DNA of 64,000 nt from Phlebiopsis flavidoalba. Its lineage: Eukaryota; Basidiomycota; Agaricomycetes; Polyporales; Phanerochaetaceae. The DNA lies in assembly GCA_035772785.1 (NCBI GenBank), contig JAOCPU010000085.1, forward strand, positions 19,907-83,906. Reading direction: 5' to 3'. The translations under genes were made by a program, and so were the position numbers. Positions 60,900 through 64,000 of the stretch are shown piece by piece (position 1 is the stretch's first letter; every line of letters begins with the position of its first letter). The notes beneath the pieces are model-generated. The model had not been told where the DNA came from. It did no database searches and saw nothing but the letters and a program-made list of their open reading frames with translations.

Positions 60900-63030
60900 T
60901 CATACCACGTCTTTGTGGGCTTGTAGGCCCTGTAGCCACTCGTGCATCGCCCCCCCGCGAGGGCTTGTACTTGTACAGCCTTGACGGTCAGGTCTGCCCT
61001 CGCCATTCGCCGTGACCATATCGGAGGCGTGGAAGCCATCGCTCAGTGCAAATCGGTTTGTTCTGCGTGTGGTGTGCTTACGACGTTTCGGTGGCCCTCG
61101 GCAGACACGGTCGCGTCGCGCAGGATACTGCCTGCGACGCAAAGTCGATTGGTTAACGAGTCCCAGGATGACAACACGGGTGGACTCACGGATGCCGTTG
61201 GCAAAAAAAATAGCCCTCCACGTGAACGTCCCATTCCGTCGGTAGGCTGCGCGTTCGTCTTAGCCGACGTCGGGCTGCGGAGTGGCTTCCTATGGGGAAC
61301 GCCTCCGGGAAGTACATAAGTACACTGCCTCTGCTAAATAGAGCCACATAATTAACTCTATGATCTAGGGTCGATAGACCTGATGAATCTGCCTCCACCT
61401 CTATGCTACTGAGGATGGCGTTATTAACGCGTGACAATAGTAAGGATGTCCCTGCGGTGCGCCCACTTGCAGCTACCTCCAATCTCTTGCATCTAGCGAT
61501 GAGTTCAGTACGCAGCGGCTCACATTGAATTATGGGTTGGAACTGACACAATCCATTGCCTTTTATGAAGAGCGATAGTGTCGAGACAATAAACACAGTG
61601 GTGAGAGGAGGTTGGTCGGTCGTGGTGCCAAGGCAAGTTCTACCAAATAGTTTAGTGAAAATCAAGGTGGGCCGCGAAGCGCACATACTCTATATCTTCT
61701 CCTTCGCATACTGATCAAGGGAATGACGTCAGACCAATCGAGCTGGTGCTGTTTTTAGCAGGCACGCACAGTTATTCAGATAGCCTTGTCGTGCCAGAAA
61801 TCACACCAGGCTTGAAGCGCGCTGCTCAGCTCCCCATCCAGCCGCCGAAGCGCTAATACCGTCCTTCACTTCGAGGGCATCGCAAAACTGGAAGAAGATA
61901 CCGCACCCGTCCGGTATCTGGCGAAAGGACCTGCCAGTCCCATAGGTTGTTACGCACTGGTAAACGTGAGCGATGGAGTGATATCCGGTGGGAAAGTAGC
62001 CTTACAAGCTCCCGCTACGTCGTCGAGGTGGGTGAGGTTTGACAGACCAAAGTGTCGCCTTTATCTTGTTAATCTCCGACAGAGGCCCGGAAGCAAAGAC
62101 ATCATCGATGTGCTCAATAACCGCCTGCACATATGCAGAGCAGTTCTGAGGCATATGAGTCCGAATCGGCTCCCAATATTGCCAAAAGTCACTAGCGCCA
62201 GATATGTCAGGAATCGATTAAGTTATGAGTGGGTGTGAGACGCACGTTATAGCTTGAACAACAGCCAGATGAGGCATATCCGGCCCAGAATAGGCCAGGT
62301 TTACTGTGCAAATTTGCTTTCAGCAAAAACGTACAGCCCCATGGTCGAAAATGAGCTCATGAGCTCACTTGACCATGGTCCAGCTGGTGAGGTGCACCCG
62401 AGTAGCTTGTCCGCCCATGAGAATCCAGGGGTTGACATCAGGACAACCGAGTCTCCACCAGGACATAGGTAGATTCACATTCTGGGCAAAGTACTCGAGG
62501 TCATTCAATTGCATGTTGAACTGCTGTCGGCCACTTCCGGTTGGAGGTGGAGAGCTTCGCGGTCATGGGACGGGAACTCGCCGTAATAGCGATGTTCTGA
62601 GAACCGATGGTGGCGCCCACCCTTCCTGCTTGGCAAATTGGACCATTGAGAGCTCCTTGTTAATCAGGTATCCCGTGAAGCCATGCAAAGGATTAGTCGG
62701 CTTCCTCTTTTACACAGCTCCGACAATATACTAATTCGTCACCTTTTGCCCAGCCACTTTCTCCGGGTTGTCTTCTGTCCTCGGGACACCGTGGGGTTTG
62801 GTAAATAAGATTATGGGGCCGCCGCCTGGAGAAGAAGGTCTTAGCAAACTATCGAACTCCAACCCGAGCGAACCAAAAGCTCTAAAAACCAGGCTTGTAC
62901 GCAGCTCCCTGGACACAGCAAATAGCTCTGGTTTGAAACGAACAAAACATGGCCGAGTGCCGCCGGATTGGCGCGAGCGATCACGCGAGCCATCTACGAT
63001 CAAAGTAAAGTATGTCATACTCTAAACAGG
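60900..63030 (-). CDS. serine peptidase family S28, copy 2
   Basis: This is a paralogue of the gene at 49987-52062 on the opposite strand. In order on the minus strand: a YFD segment and GGPIILFTKPHG; NPWILMGG then SYSGA after a two-base correction (the nucleophile serine); KPGLFWAGYASS. FFQFCDALEVKDG, AAGWGAE, a TCLGT segment, MYFPEAF and FFANGIR follow. After an intron come RDATVSAEGHRNVVSTP, LSDGFHASDMVTANGE (catalytic histidine) and the end MHEWLQGLQAHKDVV. It is more degraded than copy 1: frame breaks are frequent and the N-terminal signal region could not be resolved, so the upstream limit is approximate. It may be a pseudogene or simply noisy sequence. Confidence 0.75.
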
Positions 63031-64000
63031 TCGGTAGTGTCACTCTCCTGTAATGTGCCAGGAACGACCCAGTACCAGTCGGAAGGCCGGGAATGTGTTG
63101 GCAACGCCTGGAGGTCGGGAAATAGTTCTGCGCTCGACTATCCTTGAACCATTTGGCGGTGTCGCGTGCATTACACCTTGCAAAATCCGCGGGAAAGAAC
63201 AAGCATGTTGACTGATACCGCACGACAACCCCGATATCTTAACTCCTGCTCCCTCACCCATACGATTTCCAGCCTGTTGCCTTTGACTACCCGGTGCGGC
63301 GCAAACTGAAGACTGCTGGAGAAAAGCGTTTAGTATGAACGATCGTGCATTATATGCAAAAATAATACACATCGACCTGGCGGATTAGTAACCTGGGTCG
63401 CTCCGACTCAGCTGGGTATGAGGTCAAAACAGCCGGCTGTTGAGGTCGGCCAAGTATCCGGAGAGCGGGCCTCCGCGATTTCGTGACGAGCTGCATGACT
63501 TCTTTGTGAACTTGCGCATATCCGCCCGAGTTGGTGGGCTGTACGTTCTAGCTTGTGAATCAGTAAGTCTCAAGGACTAGCCTAGTCTGCGACTTTCCCG
63601 GAGCTCATCGTGTATCGATTATATCTCCAAACTCGGACCCCGCCAAGTGTAAAAGTAGTCCTTGTGTGAACTGTTACCCTGTGCGTGTGTTCCTCGTTTC
63701 AGATAAATTCCGCTCGCCAGTGAACAGAAGGTGAGACAAGCTGGATGCTGATATTTTGCGTGAAAAGTGGTCGGGGGAAGGTCTATATGCATGAGCTAGT
63801 GCGGCAGAGACACGACTTTCTCTGAGTGTGAGTTGCGTACTTGACTTTCATGTGCAGCTGGCTTGTGTATTGGCAGAACGTGTTGACATCGACCCAGGAT
63901 TACAACATCGACCTGCTTACTTCGGCACAGTGTAGATCATGCAGACAATTCGATAGCAGTACCGTACCAAGCGCACGCACAAAAGAAGAATGCAAGTGCT
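63031..64000. other. window end, no supported gene
   Basis: Upstream of S28 copy 2. Part of its first exon may lie here. No other domain or exon model was recognised. Confidence 0.35.

Noticed and set aside
1..64000. Transposons, reverse transcriptase, integrase or terminal repeats
   Set aside because: No catalytic motifs of reverse transcriptase, integrase or transposase and no paired terminal repeats were recognised. The large repeats are gene-bearing segmental duplications.
1..64000. CRISPR arrays, tRNA or rRNA genes
   Set aside because: No regularly spaced repeats and no convincing tRNA T-loop/acceptor combination or rRNA sequence were found.

Overview
The window reads as nuclear DNA of a basidiomycete fungus, most likely an Agaricomycete close to the Polyporales. 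Reasons: genes are cut by many GT-AG introns of about 45-60 nt, often with a CTAAC-like branch point. The gene families are typical of mushroom-forming fungi: cerato-platanin, KNH/Kre9-like secreted proteins, DUF6533 seven-TM proteins, a second Agaricomycete 7TM family, S28 serine peptidases, and a CRN/RHS-like P-loop protein. No rRNA, tRNA, CRISPR array or convincing transposon was seen.

Almost every recognisable gene is broken by single-base insertions or deletions, often in homopolymers. This includes genes expected to be essential or widely conserved (FEN1, NOP12, AVL9). Gene spans below are therefore given from first to last recognisable codon; reading frame changes inside a span come from introns and from these indels. 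The simplest explanation is uncorrected long-read sequence, though some accessory copies look genuinely decayed.

Layout. 1-7.6 kb: a Zn2Cys6 transcription factor (+), a TANGO2/NRDE protein (-), a small three-exon gene (-) and an SDR oxidoreductase (-). 7.6-20.4 kb: two tandem copies (A, B; about 6.4 kb each) of a module holding a large uncharacterised protein with three copies of a ~95-residue domain, a cerato-platanin, and a KNH-like secreted protein. 20.2-25.5 kb: a second, overlapping tandem duplication (C, D; about 2.6 kb each) carrying a DUF6533 seven-TM gene; its repeat begins at the KNH-like start codon. 25.5-29.9 kb: a P-loop fragment, a second type of 7TM protein (+) and a paralogous SDR (-). 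30.3-32.1 kb: class V aminotransferase (-). 35.2-37.0 kb: FEN1 (+). 40.1-42.2 kb: NOP12 (-). 45.9-48.1 kb: flavin monooxygenase (-). 50.0-52.1 kb: S28 peptidase (+). 52.4-55.8 kb: CRN/RHS-like P-loop NTPase (+). 55.9-59.6 kb: AVL9 (-). 60.9-63 kb: second S28 peptidase (-).

Housekeeping genes (FEN1, NOP12, AVL9, TANGO2) are interspersed with a duplication-rich accessory stretch (5.7-30 kb) rich in secreted and membrane proteins. The most unusual content is the tandemly duplicated three-domain protein, whose repeated domain I could not assign to a known family.
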